Shown one piece after another: positions 1-10,480 of a DNA stretch of 64,000 nucleotides. The first letter of the stretch is position 1. Each line of letters begins with the position of its first letter. The position numbers were made by a program, and so were the translations under genes. The notes under the pieces are model-generated. The model saw only the letters and a list, made by a program, of their open reading frames with translations, searched no databases and was not told the DNA's origin. This DNA is from Azolla caroliniana (lineage: Eukaryota > Polypodiophyta), in assembly GCA_043228905.1 (NCBI GenBank), contig JBHGNT010000012.1:6448001-6512000 (forward strand), read 5' to 3'.

Positions 1-2070
1 TGATTCAACAACCAAACACTTCTGACTAACTTCAATATAATCGTGGGCATTTTGGCATCCCTGTAAAGAGCTTTCTGCAGATTGTATACCACTACCTACA
101 AAATCCAACCATGCACAATCATCCACATTAGAGTTATCCACAAGAACACTTTCTGAAGATAGAAACCCTTTGCTTAATAAATCAGGTGGATTGGTAGAAA
201 GGATTGGGATTTTCTTGTTCTCAACAAAGGGTATTTGACCTAGAGATTCCTTCTTCTGGATTTCTTTTGACTTTTTTGTATATTTTTGCATCAAACCCTT
301 CTTAAGTTTTGGCCCTGGAGAAGTTGGAGTGGTAATACTTTTATTCTTTGAAGGCTGCCTCATGAGGATTTGCAAGGAAAGATCAATCATAGGTTCATAT
401 ACGACTGATGAATGCCCACATTCCTGGCAACGAACAGTGCTACAAAGCTGTCCACCGAAGAAACTCTCCACAAATGTTGTAGTTTCTGTAATTGTACTTG
501 AATTCTTTTCATCATTTTCCTTTTCCTTTTTAACATCATTAGGTCTTGAGAAATTAGTAACTTCATCACTTCGGGTTGCAATTGAAGCACCATTTTTAAC
601 CCCATTTGAAGTTTCTTTCACTTTTGCATTGTGTTCTTCTGAATTCAAACCTTCCAGTAAGCATTTAAGGAGTTCATGACTATCCTGTTGCTGAAAACCC
701 TTGAAGCGGGGTGCTTTTGTGCATATAGCACCAAAAAGAGACTTTGGATTACAAACACCATTATTTTCCCATGAATTGTTTCCACTCTTTTTGAGACCAC
801 TTTCATTGCCTGAGGCATCTACACTGCTCTCTGAATTTGTTTCCAAATATAACTTTCTCAACGAGGATACAAGTGGTCCTTCAAAATCAAGCACTTGTTG
901 AGTAAAATAGTCCCTAAGCATATCCAATGCCAAGATATTCTGCATAACTGAGTTGAAAAAACATGTGTTCCCCAAATTCATCATGCCTCTTATTAGCCTC
1001 CTCCTTGGCGAACCTACACATTTAATTATACTGGAAGAACAAGTTGATCTAAGTGAATCCGTAGAGTTTCCTTGTGCAATATACCCCGTATTAACCATTG
1101 ATGACGATGCTGGTATCCCCTTTTTTCCAGGGTCTTTTGACAATCCAGTTTCCTCTCTCAACTTTTCATGCACAATTTTCACTGCTTCTTGCAGAGAAGT
1201 GATGTGAGTTGAACTAGAAGATGCATCATAACATGATGATATCGATTCCTGAAAAGAATATTCCAAGGCCATATTGCACATAAAACACCAGCATACAAGA
1301 CTTTCATTTACTTGCAATGCGATAGGATGCTTTGAAAAGAAACAATGCTTCCATACATGTCCAGAAGGAGCTTTCTCCTTCTCATTTTCAGTAGCTTCTT
1401 GCATGAAAGAACATTTCTTCGTATCATTTATAACACATCCTTGCTCAAATAGACTTTTTTTCTCCTCACTCGAGACATGTTCTATCTCTATGTCCTCATC
1501 ATCATCACTCGAACCATTACTCTGATGAAGAGAAGATGAAAGATTTCCACACAAAATCCGCCCACATGCCAAACAAATCCATTTGTTTTCTTGATTTCCA
1601 GAGCTTTCCAATATCGTTTTCCTGCTTGATTTTCCTTTCTTCTTCTTATTCTTATTCTTCTTCCCTCCAATTCCTTTTCCATCTTTAACACAATCTTTGC
1701 AGTTAGAAAAACTAATGTTTGCCTTAGAAAGTTTGGAAGAGATCTCATTGAGATGGATTCCTCTCTCAAGGTGTCTGCAAACTTTCACAGCTGAAGAAGA
1801 AGCTTCTTTTCTGAGAAGAGATGATTTTTGAGAAGAAGAAACATCTTTTTCTTCTTTTCCATCAACTTCTCTAGCCGATGACGGTTCTATATAAACATCA
1901 GTCTTACATAAAACTGGGTCTTTCTTTGGATCAAGAGCAGAGGAGGAGGAAGAAGAAGGTGATGTGAGGTTTGCTGTTGTTGATGTTGATGATGGGGATG
2001 ATGATGCAGAGAAAGGTGTCTTGAGATGGACCGTAATCGGCCTTCTCTTGTTTTTCTTTCCTGCTCCCAT
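1..2070 (-). CDS. Ubiquitin carboxyl-terminal hydrolase with ZnF-UBP domain (UBP1/UBP2 type), 5' part
   Basis: A cysteine protease that removes ubiquitin from proteins, closest in layout to plant UBP1/UBP2 and animal USP16/USP45. The frame opens at the ATG at 2070 (MGAGKKNKRRPITVHLK) and stays open for 690 codons to the window edge without a stop, so the C-terminal half with the catalytic His box lies outside. Seen in order: a Ser/Thr-rich basic leader; a ZnF-UBP finger with C98/H100 (VCRHLERG), C124/C127, C166/C169 (WICLACGRILCG) and H238/H241 (GHVWKH), holding a Lys-rich insert near residues 130-150; the Cys box GMMNLGNTCFFNSVMQ with nucleophile C370; the QQQDSHELL box (D463); and the zinc CxxC of RCQECGHSS (C548, C551) before DLSLQIL. 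The start is the first Met after an upstream stop-containing leader. It is the only host-like gene here and no coding intron is apparent. Family is certain; orthology to UBP1 versus UBP2 is inferred. Confidence 0.93.
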   Translation of the reverse strand, partial: MGAGKKNKRRPITVHLKTPFSASSSPSSTSTTANLTSPSSSSSSALDPKKDPVLCKTDVYIEPSSAREVDGKEEKDVSSSQKSSLLRKEASSSAVKVCRHLERGIHLNEISSKLSKANISFSNCKDCVKDGKGIGGKKNKNKKKKGKSSRKTILESSGNQENKWICLACGRILCGNLSSSLHQSNGSSDDDEDIEIEHVSSEEKKSLFEQGCVINDTKKCSFMQEATENEKEKAPSGHVWKHCFFSKHPIALQVNESLVCWCFMCNMALEYSFQESISSCYDASSSSTHITSLQEAVKIVHEKLREETGLSKDPGKKGIPASSSMVNTGYIAQGNSTDSLRSTCSSSIIKCVGSPRRRLIRGMMNLGNTCFFNSVMQNILALDMLRDYFTQQVLDFEGPLVSSLRKLYLETNSESSVDASGNESGLKKSGNNSWENNGVCNPKSLFGAICTKAPRFKGFQQQDSHELLKCLLEGLNSEEHNAKVKETSNGVKNGASIATRSDEVTNFSRPNDVKKEKENDEKNSSTITETTTFVESFFGGQLCSTVRCQECGHSSVVYEPMIDLSLQILMRQPSKNKSITTPTSPGPKLKKGLMQKYTKKSKEIQKKESLGQIPFVENKKIPILSTNPPDLLSKGFLSSESVLVDNSNVDDCAWLDFVGSGIQSAESSLQGCQNAHDYIEVSQKCLVVES

Positions 2071-2083
2071 GGAAACCCTGAAG

Positions 2084-2156
2084 CTACACAGGAAAGAGAA
2101 GAAGATGAAGATAAAAACAATAGAGATTATGATGGTAACGCAGGGTTACTGCTCAC
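2084..2156 (-). other. Possible 5'-leader intron of the UBP gene
   Basis: On the minus strand a donor-like AAG|GTGAGC (2156) is followed by a T/C-rich tract ending in TTTCCTGTGTAG (acceptor at 2084), 14 bases before the ATG. At 73 bases this is near the lower size limit for plant introns, so it is a weak call that a transcript read would decide. Confidence 0.3.
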
Positions 2157-2515
2157 CTTCTTCTTCTTCTCGGATGATAATAAAGACAGATGACGCAGAG
2201 TTAGTGCTCAACTTTCACAGCTAGCTTCCGGAACATGAAAATTTCAATAGAAAGCTTGAGAAAGATCAAAGCTACACCAGAAAGTTTAAAGATGATCGAA
2301 GCGTCAATGGAAAGCTTCTTCGATTTCTTCTTTTTTCTTTTTCTTTTTCTTCTCTGATGATGATTCAGAGTGGTGTTCACCTTTTATAGACGAGAAAAAA
2401 ATTGCATAGCGAGCATCATGAAGATGGAGTACCCAACAGAACGCTTCAGAAAAACCAAAGCTAAAACAGAAAGATTCAGGAAGATCTAAGCTCCAATGTA
2501 AAGCTTATTCTGTTC

Positions 2516-2606
2516 CTTCTTCTTCTTCTTCTTCTTCTTCTTCTTCTTCTTCTTCTTCTTCTTCTTCTGCTTCTTCTGCTTCTTCTGCTTCTTCTTCTTC
2601 TTCTTC
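2516..2606. repeat. (TTC)n microsatellite with TGC variants
   Basis: An almost pure TTC trinucleotide run, with some TGC replacements in its second half. It lies inside the AAGCTT repeat array and reads GAA on the UBP coding strand. Confidence 0.9.
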
Positions 2607-3230
2607 CCTGATGATGATGAACAGTTTATACGCACCTTTTACAGATGGAGAAAAACAGTGATGGAGAGCTTAGGGAAGATCGAAGCTGCAACAGGAAGCT
2701 TCAGGATGATCAAATTTACAAAAGGAAAGATTGAGGACGATCGGAGCTTGAACATACGGATTTCTTGTGCTCCTTCTAATTCTTCTGCTTCTTCTCTGAT
2801 GCGTCTGCTACTGATGATGATGATGATGAAGAAGAAGAAGAATTAATACCCAGCTCTTACAGAGGAAGGGGGGGGAAAGGGGCGATGGAGAGCTTCTGAC
2901 CTATGGAAAGCTCCGATAGAAAGCTTCAAAAATATCAAAGCAGGAAGACGATTCTGTTGCTCCTCTCCTTCTAATTCTTCTTCTACCTCTGGCGCAACCA
3001 TGAGCTAATAACACTCACCCACCTGCTAAAATCGAGAGAAAGGAGAAGAACGCAGCAATGGAGAGCTTCCGAGCTATGGAGGCAGCAAAACAGAGAGCTT
3101 GCTTTCTTCACAGGAAGATGGAAGATAACGACAGACAGACAGACAGACAGGGAGCAGATTCCTTCCAGGAACAATGGAAAGCTTCGATGAGAAAAGCTTC
3201 CTGCTGTGCCGTCTCCTCTGCTTTCTAATT

Positions 3231-3266
3231 CTTCTTCTTCTTCTTCTTCTTCTTCTTCTTCAGATC

Positions 3267-3298
<32 letters not shown>
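3231..3298. repeat. (TTC)n followed by (GAT)n microsatellite
   Basis: Two adjoining trinucleotide runs, TTC then GAT, at the outer end of the AAGCTT array just before the long ATGT tract. Confidence 0.85.
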
Positions 3299-3318
3299 CG
3301 ACAGAAAAAGTACACAGA

Positions 3319-3775
3319 ATTATGTTATGTTATGTTATGTTATGTATGTATGTATCTATCTATGTGTGTCTCTATGTGTATGTATGTATGTATGTATGTA
3401 TGTATGCATGTATGTATGTATGCATGTATGTATGTATGTATGTATGTATGTATGCATGTATGTATGTATGCATGTATGTATGTATGTATGTATGTATGTA
3501 TGTATGTATGTATGTATGTATCTATGTGTGTCTCTATATGTATGTATGTATCTATGTATCTATGTGTGTGTCTATATGTATGTATCTATGTGTGTGTTTA
3601 TATGTATGTATCTATGTGTGTTATGTTATGTCATGTTATGTTATCTATGTATCTATGTGTGTCTCTATATGTATGTATCTATGTATCTATGTATGTGTAT
3701 GTATCTATGTGTCTCTCTATATGTATGTATCTATGTGTGCCTGTATATGTATGTATGTATCTATGTGTGTCGCTC
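3319..3775. repeat. ATGT/TATG tetranucleotide microsatellite, left part
   Basis: A TTATG pentanucleotide start passes into about 400 bases of TATG with CATG, TCTATGTGTG and GTCTCTATATG variants. Long frames of Met-Tyr-Val-Cys repeats across it are artefacts of the repeat. The tract ends where the Mutator-like element begins. Confidence 0.95.
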
Positions 3776-3776
3776 G

Positions 3777-4058
3777 TGTCTATTCTACATCAAATCATAA
3801 AGAGGGCTGGCGAGGGAATCACGGCCATAGATGGTGTAGGTTGCTGCTTGGAGGAAGGCGCGTGCGATCTGCACCGTCAGATTTCGATAAGGAAGAACGC
3901 GCGAAAAAAAAAGTTGTCAGAGGTCGCCCAACTTTGAGTCGTTGGTTGCCCAACCACAATTGGTCGCCCAACTCTTACTCTTGCACGTCGCCCAACCATT
4001 TTAGGTCACCCAACCCTGACATTTGCAGGTTACCCAACCGTTGCAGGTCGCCCAACCA
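3777..4058 (+). repeat. Left terminal inverted repeat of the Mutator-like element with subterminal motif array
   Basis: Starts TGTCTATTCTACATCAAATC, continues through an AAAGAGGG block and a CTGCACCGTC block, and ends in seven close copies of a GGTCGCCCAACC-like motif between 3921 and 4058. It matches the reverse complement of 11455-11736. Confidence 0.85.
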
Positions 4059-4432
4059 AATGTATCATTTCGACCAAAATCTTCAAATAAGCTTGTTCAT
4101 TACCCTTAAAACTTACAATAACATATCAAACAGTCACAAAACCCAACCTTAAATTATTCAAAATCGACTATCTTTACCATACTTATGTTAAAACAAATAA
4201 TCATATTAAAACATAAAAGTTAAAAGTTAAAAAACATAAAACTTAAAACAAAGAGCGTAAATCCACTTTAAACACCGTAAACCCAAATCAAAGGATGACG
4301 TACTTGAATAAGGAAACTTAAAACATAAATCAACATATGACATACTCCCAAATGCACTCATAAATCAACATAAATCCACTTAAAACATTGTAAACCCAAA
4401 TGCACCGGTCCGCAAAACCACTCAAGCTATGT

Positions 4433-4720
4433 TTATGGCTCATCCAGAGATGATGGCAAGATGCGACCACAATTCTTGCAACAATCAACATTTGAGTCCC
4501 TTGATCTAAAGGTCAAGGCATCGCAATGCAAGCATTGCATCTTCTCTGTTGCACATATTGGCAACTGCCTCCTAGCTCGACTTGCGCCTCTTTGCATTTT
4601 TCCTGTGTGTGCCTTGGAAGTGTTTGGGGAGCTACCAATAAGATCTTGTGTTTTGTTGATCATACGATCGTCGACAAGGAGTGCGCATGGTGTATCATTG
4701 GTGCACGGCTTAGAGAGCAT
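4433..4720 (-). CDS. Hypothetical protein with zinc-ribbon-like C-terminus inside the Mutator-like element
   Basis: A 95-codon frame on the transposase strand, downstream of the transposase. No family recognised. Its C-terminal third has two Cys pairs, CLHC and CCKNCG, about 20 residues apart, the spacing expected of a zinc ribbon. It could be a remnant exon of a longer accessory gene or a chance frame; the plus-strand frames over it show no such pattern. Confidence 0.3.
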   Translation of the reverse strand: MLSKPCTNDTPCALLVDDRMINKTQDLIGSSPNTSKAHTGKMQRGASRARRQLPICATEKMQCLHCDALTFRSRDSNVDCCKNCGRILPSSLDEP

Positions 4721-4866
4721 GAGAGAGAGATTAAACCTTCATAACTTAAAGTACTATAAGGATTAAAACTTAAATATAACTAAAATATCTAAAACTATAA
4801 TGAGAAAGGGAGAGAGGGCTAGTCATTAGGGATTAATTCAAAAGACAAACAAATGTTACTAACATG

Positions 4867-4869
<3 letters not shown>

Positions 4870-4905
<36 letters not shown>
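4870..4905. repeat. (GA)n microsatellite
   Basis: An uninterrupted GA dinucleotide run within the noncoding left third of the Mutator-like element. Confidence 0.95.
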
Positions 4906-4908
<3 letters not shown>

Positions 4909-5089
4909 GTGATTAAAAGCAAAGCTACTACTAATTATCATTAAGATTAGGAAAGAAAAGAAATTACATGGGGATATGGTCATGAGCAAACTAGTTTCGC
5001 CCACTATGGGGCTCATCAGTGCTAAAATGACCATTAGGGTTGGATAGGTTTATATAAGGAGTTTTAGGAGAGGGTTTAGAGAAATGACA

Positions 5090-5531
5090 ATAGGGAGTGG
5101 GGGTGTGTGCTTATGGATATGATTTGAAAAGGGGAAGATTTGGAGAAGAAGGAAAAAGATACTATGAGCTTTAATGTGACAAGGGGGAGGTTTTGGTAGA
5201 AGAAAATAGAGGTTATAATGTTTAAGGAGGAATAAGAGAAGAGAGAGTTAGGATATGAAATGTAAAAAGAGGGGAAATATTAAAAGGGGAGTCAAGATTG
5301 AGGGGAAAATAAGGAAAATCAGTGAGATGATGAGAAGGGAAGGAAAGAGGAGAGAGAGAGGAGTAGACATAAGGGGAGTGAGTAGATCTACGAGGATCAA
5401 GGGTGGGAAAACGTGAGAAAAGTATGAGAGAGAAAGAGGGTAGAGAGAGGAGAGAGATGCACGTGTAAACTAGACAAAGCAAGAAAGAGAAAGGAAATAG
5501 GAGAGAGGTAGGGGAGAGAGACAAGTGTTGA
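5090..5531. other. Purine-rich noncoding stretch
   Basis: The plus strand is dominated by A and G over about 440 bases (GAGAGAGGAGAG-type runs). The minus-strand frame across it is Ser/Leu/Pro low complexity and is not treated as a gene. Confidence 0.6.
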
Positions 5532-5631
5532 TTGAAGCTCCCCTTTTTGCACCAATTGCTTGCTTATGCCCTATGGATCCACGGTCTTCTTCATTGGTTG
5601 GTTTCGGTGCACCTAGGTGATACACCAGCAT

Positions 5632-7557
5632 CTAACCTATTGCTTCAATGGACTCCATACATGCCAAAATTGTTGCATGGTCGAGGGATCGTAACCCTTG
5701 CCTAAGACATTGAATAGCCCCCTCAACCGTTTGTATTTTCGACTCCCATTCCTCCATTTGTGATGTTATAGGGTTTGTCTCCTCGACTGGTTCTACCTCT
5801 GTCTCCACTTTCGTCTTTGTGAAATGGTCATTGCGCATATGGGTTGCATGATCTATAAAAGGCAACGATCCACATAGATGTGGCATGTGCCTCTCAATAA
5901 TCATCTTGATGCCAAGTATATGCTTACATTTACTCGTAGGGTCTTGGCAATCACAATATGAACATTGGAGCGATACATTATACCATACATTCGGTTTTGT
6001 CAAGCTCAATATTTTAAACCAATATCGGGGCTCGTCCACAATATGCATTGTCACATCATTAGTTTCATACCTCTCTAGTAGCCTTTCAGCCTCTTTAAGT
6101 CTTGTTGTTTGATCCCTACAATTTGCACGTGGTGCAAATCTACCACTATCACATATTTCTTGTCATTGCTTGTACCATTCAATAACAGTACCCCCGATGC
6201 AAGTGCCAGTTTGACTGTCCCCGATTAAAACATGCACAAGATCGGTAATTGATCGGTTTATCCTCCCTCTTAAGGCAGTATATTTGATAAACCGCCAATG
6301 TCTCTCCACAAGATTGGTAGTGTCAACATGTCCGTAGTTGAACATTCTACCAAATTTGGCCCACAGTTTCCTCCACACACATGTCAAGCCACACCATCCT
6401 CCTTCTATATATTGCCAAACACCTGGCTTGTTTGCATATTCTACCTTTAACTCCTCACATTGGGCATTGAATGTGGATTCCGTAATGCATTGCATGAGTT
6501 GGCACATCCGATTATAAATATGGTTTCTCTTAGTTGCACTTACCTTTGGCAACAAGTTGTCCAACCATGCTTTTTTTGCATGGAAGTGACACAACAAAAG
6601 TTGACAATGTGTTTGCGACCTTTGCCCATTTGTAACTATCCAAGATAATCGGTCTGTTGCAACCACATTACTTATGGCATTATACGATGTCCAACTTTTA
6701 TCGATGACTATAGCATTTGGCCTCACATTGGGCATCCGTGCAAATATGACTCTCAAGCAAGTTTCTAAAGCTACTTGCTCATGGTTAGACCCCTTATCAG
6801 AACTACATATCATGTACCATAATGGGATACCAACTCCCATGGCATTTGGGGCCATAGTTGCATATAATGGCAAGCCAAATTGGTTTGTTTTAAACGTGGA
6901 GTCGATTGCCCAAGAGTTGTTTATTGACAATCGCTCACACATCTCTAACATCCATTCATCTTGGTGCACCAAGATGAACGGTTGCCTTGCGGGAGATCCA
7001 TATTCACCAGGCAAGTAGGGTTGGACATGAGCCACCTTCCCAAGATCTCGGAGGGCATAGGCATCTTGCATCATCAAAGACCAATCAACCCCTGACATGA
7101 CACTCCCAATTTTTAACTTGTTGGCCATGTTATTGACCTCCTTTGGTATCATAAAGAACCTATAACTCACAAGGTCTAATGGACTAGCCTTGGACTTATG
7201 ATATGCTTCCTTATGCATGCTCATCCATGCCACATGTCGTGCGCAACCAACATCAAAAAGGTAATCTCTACAACAACTTATAACATTTGGGGCCACTGGC
7301 AAATAGTACGCATCTGGTCTACTTCCCGGTACATGACCCATATGAGGTCCATATATTGAAACGGTCATTGTCCCATGGTCAACCCCGCCATTCATTCGAG
7401 CGTTCACATGAAAAGTACACCCACATTGAGATGAATGCTTTATACGTCGAGTGCATGGATATTGCTTGTTGGCCACACCGCATCGGTGACAATTATACCT
7501 AGTCACATGTGCACCCCTTGTGATCCTTGTACGGAACCTACGGTAAATTCTCACCAT
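5632..7557 (-). pseudogene. Mutator-like transposase with SWIM zinc finger, one in-frame stop
   Basis: Cuts and pastes the element by an RNase H-fold DDE nuclease. One frame runs from the ATG at 7557 to 5632 (642 codons), broken only by a TGA at 6165-6163. Before the stop are 464 residues: an N-terminal Cys/His cluster (C23, C26, C35, C45, C47, H50); the first catalytic Asp in AIDSTFKTN (D219); the second in AIVIDKSWTSYNAI (D286); the CHFH signature (C323-H326); and the catalytic Glu in NLVERHWRFIKYTAL (E418). After the stop the same frame carries on to a SWIM finger, CSYCDC followed by CKHI. So the whole protein is still readable and a single base change disabled it. The motifs place it firmly in the MULE superfamily; the clade is inferred from the companion Ulp1 gene. 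Confidence 0.88.
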
Positions 7558-7579
7558 GAGATATTATATGGTCATGCAT

Positions 7580-9850
7580 GTAACATAATCCCCCTCTTTT
7601 AAACATTGCACTCTTGCAATAGAAAGTTAGGGAAGTTAGTTCTAAGAGAATTTTCGCGTTCCCATGTGGCATCTTTTATTGATTTATCTATCCATTTTAT
7701 TTTAAATTCTCGGATTTCTTTAGTACGTAATATTTTTTGTTTTAACATCGAGAATTCTTTTTGGTACATGTGGTTTAGAAGATAATTCTTCAGAAGTAAC
7801 CAGAGTTTCAGTTGTAACTGTATTGTCGCAAGAACCTATAAGTTCTTTTAGACGACTCACATGAAAAACTGGATGAATTTCAACACCATCGGGAAGAGTG
7901 AGATGATAGGTTGATGACCCAATGCGTTTGAGGACTGTAAAAGGTCCACAAAACCGTGGGGCTAACTTAGCGCACTTACCCTTAGACAATGTCTTAGAAT
8001 TGTGAGGTACACGTAAAAATACCTTCTGTCCAGGGTTGAATACACGAGGTTGCCTATGATGATCGGCATAAAAACAAGCTCTATCTTGAGCTATTTTTAT
8101 ATTATTTCGTGCAATATGCAAAATATCTTGCATATCCCGAAGAAAGTTTTGCGTACTTCGCAAATCATCATGATGTATATTAACATCAATCGGGGCTCGT
8201 GGCTGAAAACCATACATCAACATAAAAGGATTATATCCTGTCGACGTATGCTTGGAGCTGTTATAAGCAAACTCCAAAATTCGGAGATAACGTTCCCATT
8301 TTGTTGGTTTTGTACCAACATATGCTCGAAGCATGTCCTCAATAATTTGATTTATTCGTTCTGTTTGTCCATCAGATTGAGGATGATCGTGGAGCTCATG
8401 CTCAACGTAGTTTCTAACTTCTTAAAGACTTGCGTCCAGAAGTCACTAGTAAATTTGGGATCTCGATCACTCACGATATCCATCGGTAACCCATAAAAAC
8501 GAAATAACTCGTCAACGAATTGGTAAGCCAATTCAGGAGCTGTTACCGTGGTTTTAGTAGCAATAAATCTAGCCATTTTAGTTAGTTTATCAACCACAAC
8601 CCAGATGGCATCATGGCCTTTTTGGGTGCGAGGAAGGCTAACAATAAAATCCATGGATATACTTTCCCACTTATTATTGGGAATGTCCAAGGGATGTAAA
8701 AGTCCTTCCGCTTTAAGTCTCTCGGCTTTGTTAACTTGACATTGGTGACATTTAGTCACATAGCTATGTATGTCAGGACGCATCTTAGGCCAATAAAATT
8801 GAGTGGAGATGAGAACGAGTGTACGATGTATTCTAGGGTGCCCTATTGAGGGTGCATCATGACATTAAAAAAGAATCCTCTTTTTGACCTCGGGTAAATC
8901 TGGAACACAAACCTTCCCATTATGGTAGAGCAGACTGTTAACAATGTGGAAGTATTCCTTTGAGGATGTGGTGGTGTCTGTTCCAGACTCAACTCTTGCC
9001 TAGTATTTTGCAAAATAACTGTCATTAGGATACTTTCCTCGAAGGTGATCATAAAGATTTGATGCTATTTCAGTGAAGCTAAGCATGTTAACTTCACGGA
9101 TGCGACTTAGTGCATCAACGACGGTGTTCATGGAACCTTTACGATATCGTATGGAAAAATCAAAGTCCTGGATGATATCAGCCCATCGTGCCTTACGATC
9201 TTTCAGGTCTTGTTGGTCACAAAAATATTTCAAGGACTCGTGGTCCGTAGTTACCACAAAGTAATTTCTATAAAGATAATGGCGCCATGTTTTGAGCGCA
9301 TGTATAACTGCAAATAATTCCTTTTCTTGAATGGTATACCGACATTGAGCAGAATCCAATTGCTTACTCTCGAATGCTATTGGTTTACCATCTTGATATA
9401 AGACAACACCTATAGCATAATCGATTGCATCGGTTTCAACCTCACAAGGTTTTGAAGGATCAAGTATAAGAAGTGAAGGAGCCTTGCACACCAGGTCCTT
9501 TAGTTCCTTAAAGGCGAGGTCTAGTGTAGCATTCCAAACAATAGGTTTTGTAGACTTACGCGTTTGACCTTTTAGAAGATCAGTAAACGACGTAGTCAAT
9601 TGGGAGTAATTACGAAAGGATTTTCGCAAAAACCCAACAAAACCAAGGAATGATCGAACTTCTCGAATATTCCGAAGAGTGGGTCAAAGCTTGATTTTCT
9701 CGATGCGAGAAGGATCAATTTTAACTCCTCGTTCGGTTATGAGATGTCCAAGATAAGTAATTGATTTCTTGAAGAACTCACATTTTGAGATCTTTGCATA
9801 AAACTTTTTGTCACGAAATGTTTGGACATGTTTAGCAATGTGAATCCACT
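7580..9850 (-). pseudogene. Gypsy chromovirus pol fragment without LTRs, inside the Mutator-like element
   Basis: Remnant of an LTR retrotransposon polyprotein read leftwards: the RT C-terminus (KFYAKISKCEFF, YLGHLITERGVK) at 9684-9845, RNase H (IVWNATLDLAFKELK to VVDALSRI) at 9000-9629, the integrase zinc finger and core (CHQCQVNKAERLK, ISMDFIVSLPRT) at 8352-8783, the integrase C-terminus (HPVFHVSRLKELIG) at 7720-8334, and half a chromodomain (IKWIDKSIKDATWEREN) at about 7630-7715. Several frameshifts and stops separate these pieces. It ends at a purine tract (AAAAGAGGGGGA) just beyond the transposase start, and no LTR is seen on either side. The N-terminal RT, protease and gag are absent. 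It lies within the MULE inverted repeats between transposase and protease. Confidence 0.85.
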
Positions 9851-10480
9851 TCGCGTTTGGTGAACCACATCTCTGTGCCCTGTCACCAAATATGTATAAG
9901 AACACATCTATACACAATCCACATGAATAAGGCATTGCAATTACATTTACAAAAGTCGAAGATATCCATCCTTGTAAGAACTCCCCCGCCAACATTTGGA
10001 TAGTCTTCATCATGTAAAAGCCACAATCCCAACAATTTGGCTGAGTTGGGATGTGAAATATGTGATGTCGACCCTCGAGCACAATGGTGTGGTCTGACGA
10101 TTCAGATGAAATGGTCTGAATCGCCAACTCTGCCATTTTCCACACGTTGTCAACCGCTGCGTTGTCCACAACACCCAATGCCTATCAAGCACGATCGGAA
10201 TGAACATAAAATAACATTTAGCCACCTTCCTAAGGATGGTTTGCCCCTTCACCGTCTATTTGTGTAGCGGCACCCACAGTGGCTCGACGATGGTGAAGCG
10301 TTCTGTCACCTCGCGTGGCAACGAGTACTCCATAAACAACGTGAATAAGGTCATAGTCCACGTCGATGCCATTTCACGACACTTGCACATGGTCTCTAGA
10401 TATGAGTCAGTAACATCAAGGGCCATATCGAGATGTTGGCAGGTCAGCTGGTACCTGAATGCATAGAAATATGTAGTTTG
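9850..10480 (-). pseudogene. Ulp1-like (C48) cysteine protease remnant of the Mutator-like element
   Basis: The C48 family cleaves SUMO or SUMO precursors, and related genes ride on some plant MULEs. Two frames together give a diverged catalytic domain: FMFIPIVLDRHWVL with the catalytic His in the HW pair (10010-10252), then IPTQPNCWDCGFYMM with the catalytic Cys in the DCG box (9684-10178). An upstream stretch to about 10480 (MALDVTDSYLETMCK) reads in frame with the His box apart from one TAG. A frameshift follows HWVL near 10180. At its 3' end the frame passes straight into Gypsy RT sequence (KHVQTFRDKKFYAK), so the normal C-terminus is lost. Broken, but the family call rests on both catalytic boxes in the right order. 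Confidence 0.72.

Larger units (their letters stand above)
2220..3320. repeat. Degenerate array of AAGCTT/GAA-rich units upstream of the UBP gene
   Basis: Roughly five diverged units of about 180-250 bases follow one another. Each holds a GGAAAGCTT or GGAGAGCTT stretch near GAAGATCGAAGCT, then a (TTC)n or (GAT)n run, then a CACCTTTTAxAGA or CAGCTCTTACAGA stretch. Copies are visible starting near 2240, 2430, 2655, 2885, 3055 and 3170. The region is the promoter or leader side of the minus-strand UBP gene. Short reading frames here are repeat translations and are not called. Confidence 0.65.

Noticed and set aside
329-2224. Several plus-strand and other minus-strand frames
   Set aside because: Shadows of the open UBP frame, which carries all conserved motifs.
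3174-4152. Long plus-strand frames rich in Met, Tyr, Val and Cys
   Set aside because: They are translations of the ATGT microsatellite in several frames at once and show no protein family.
5222-5524. Minus-strand 100-codon frame of Ser, Leu and Pro
   Set aside because: Low-complexity translation of a purine-rich stretch.
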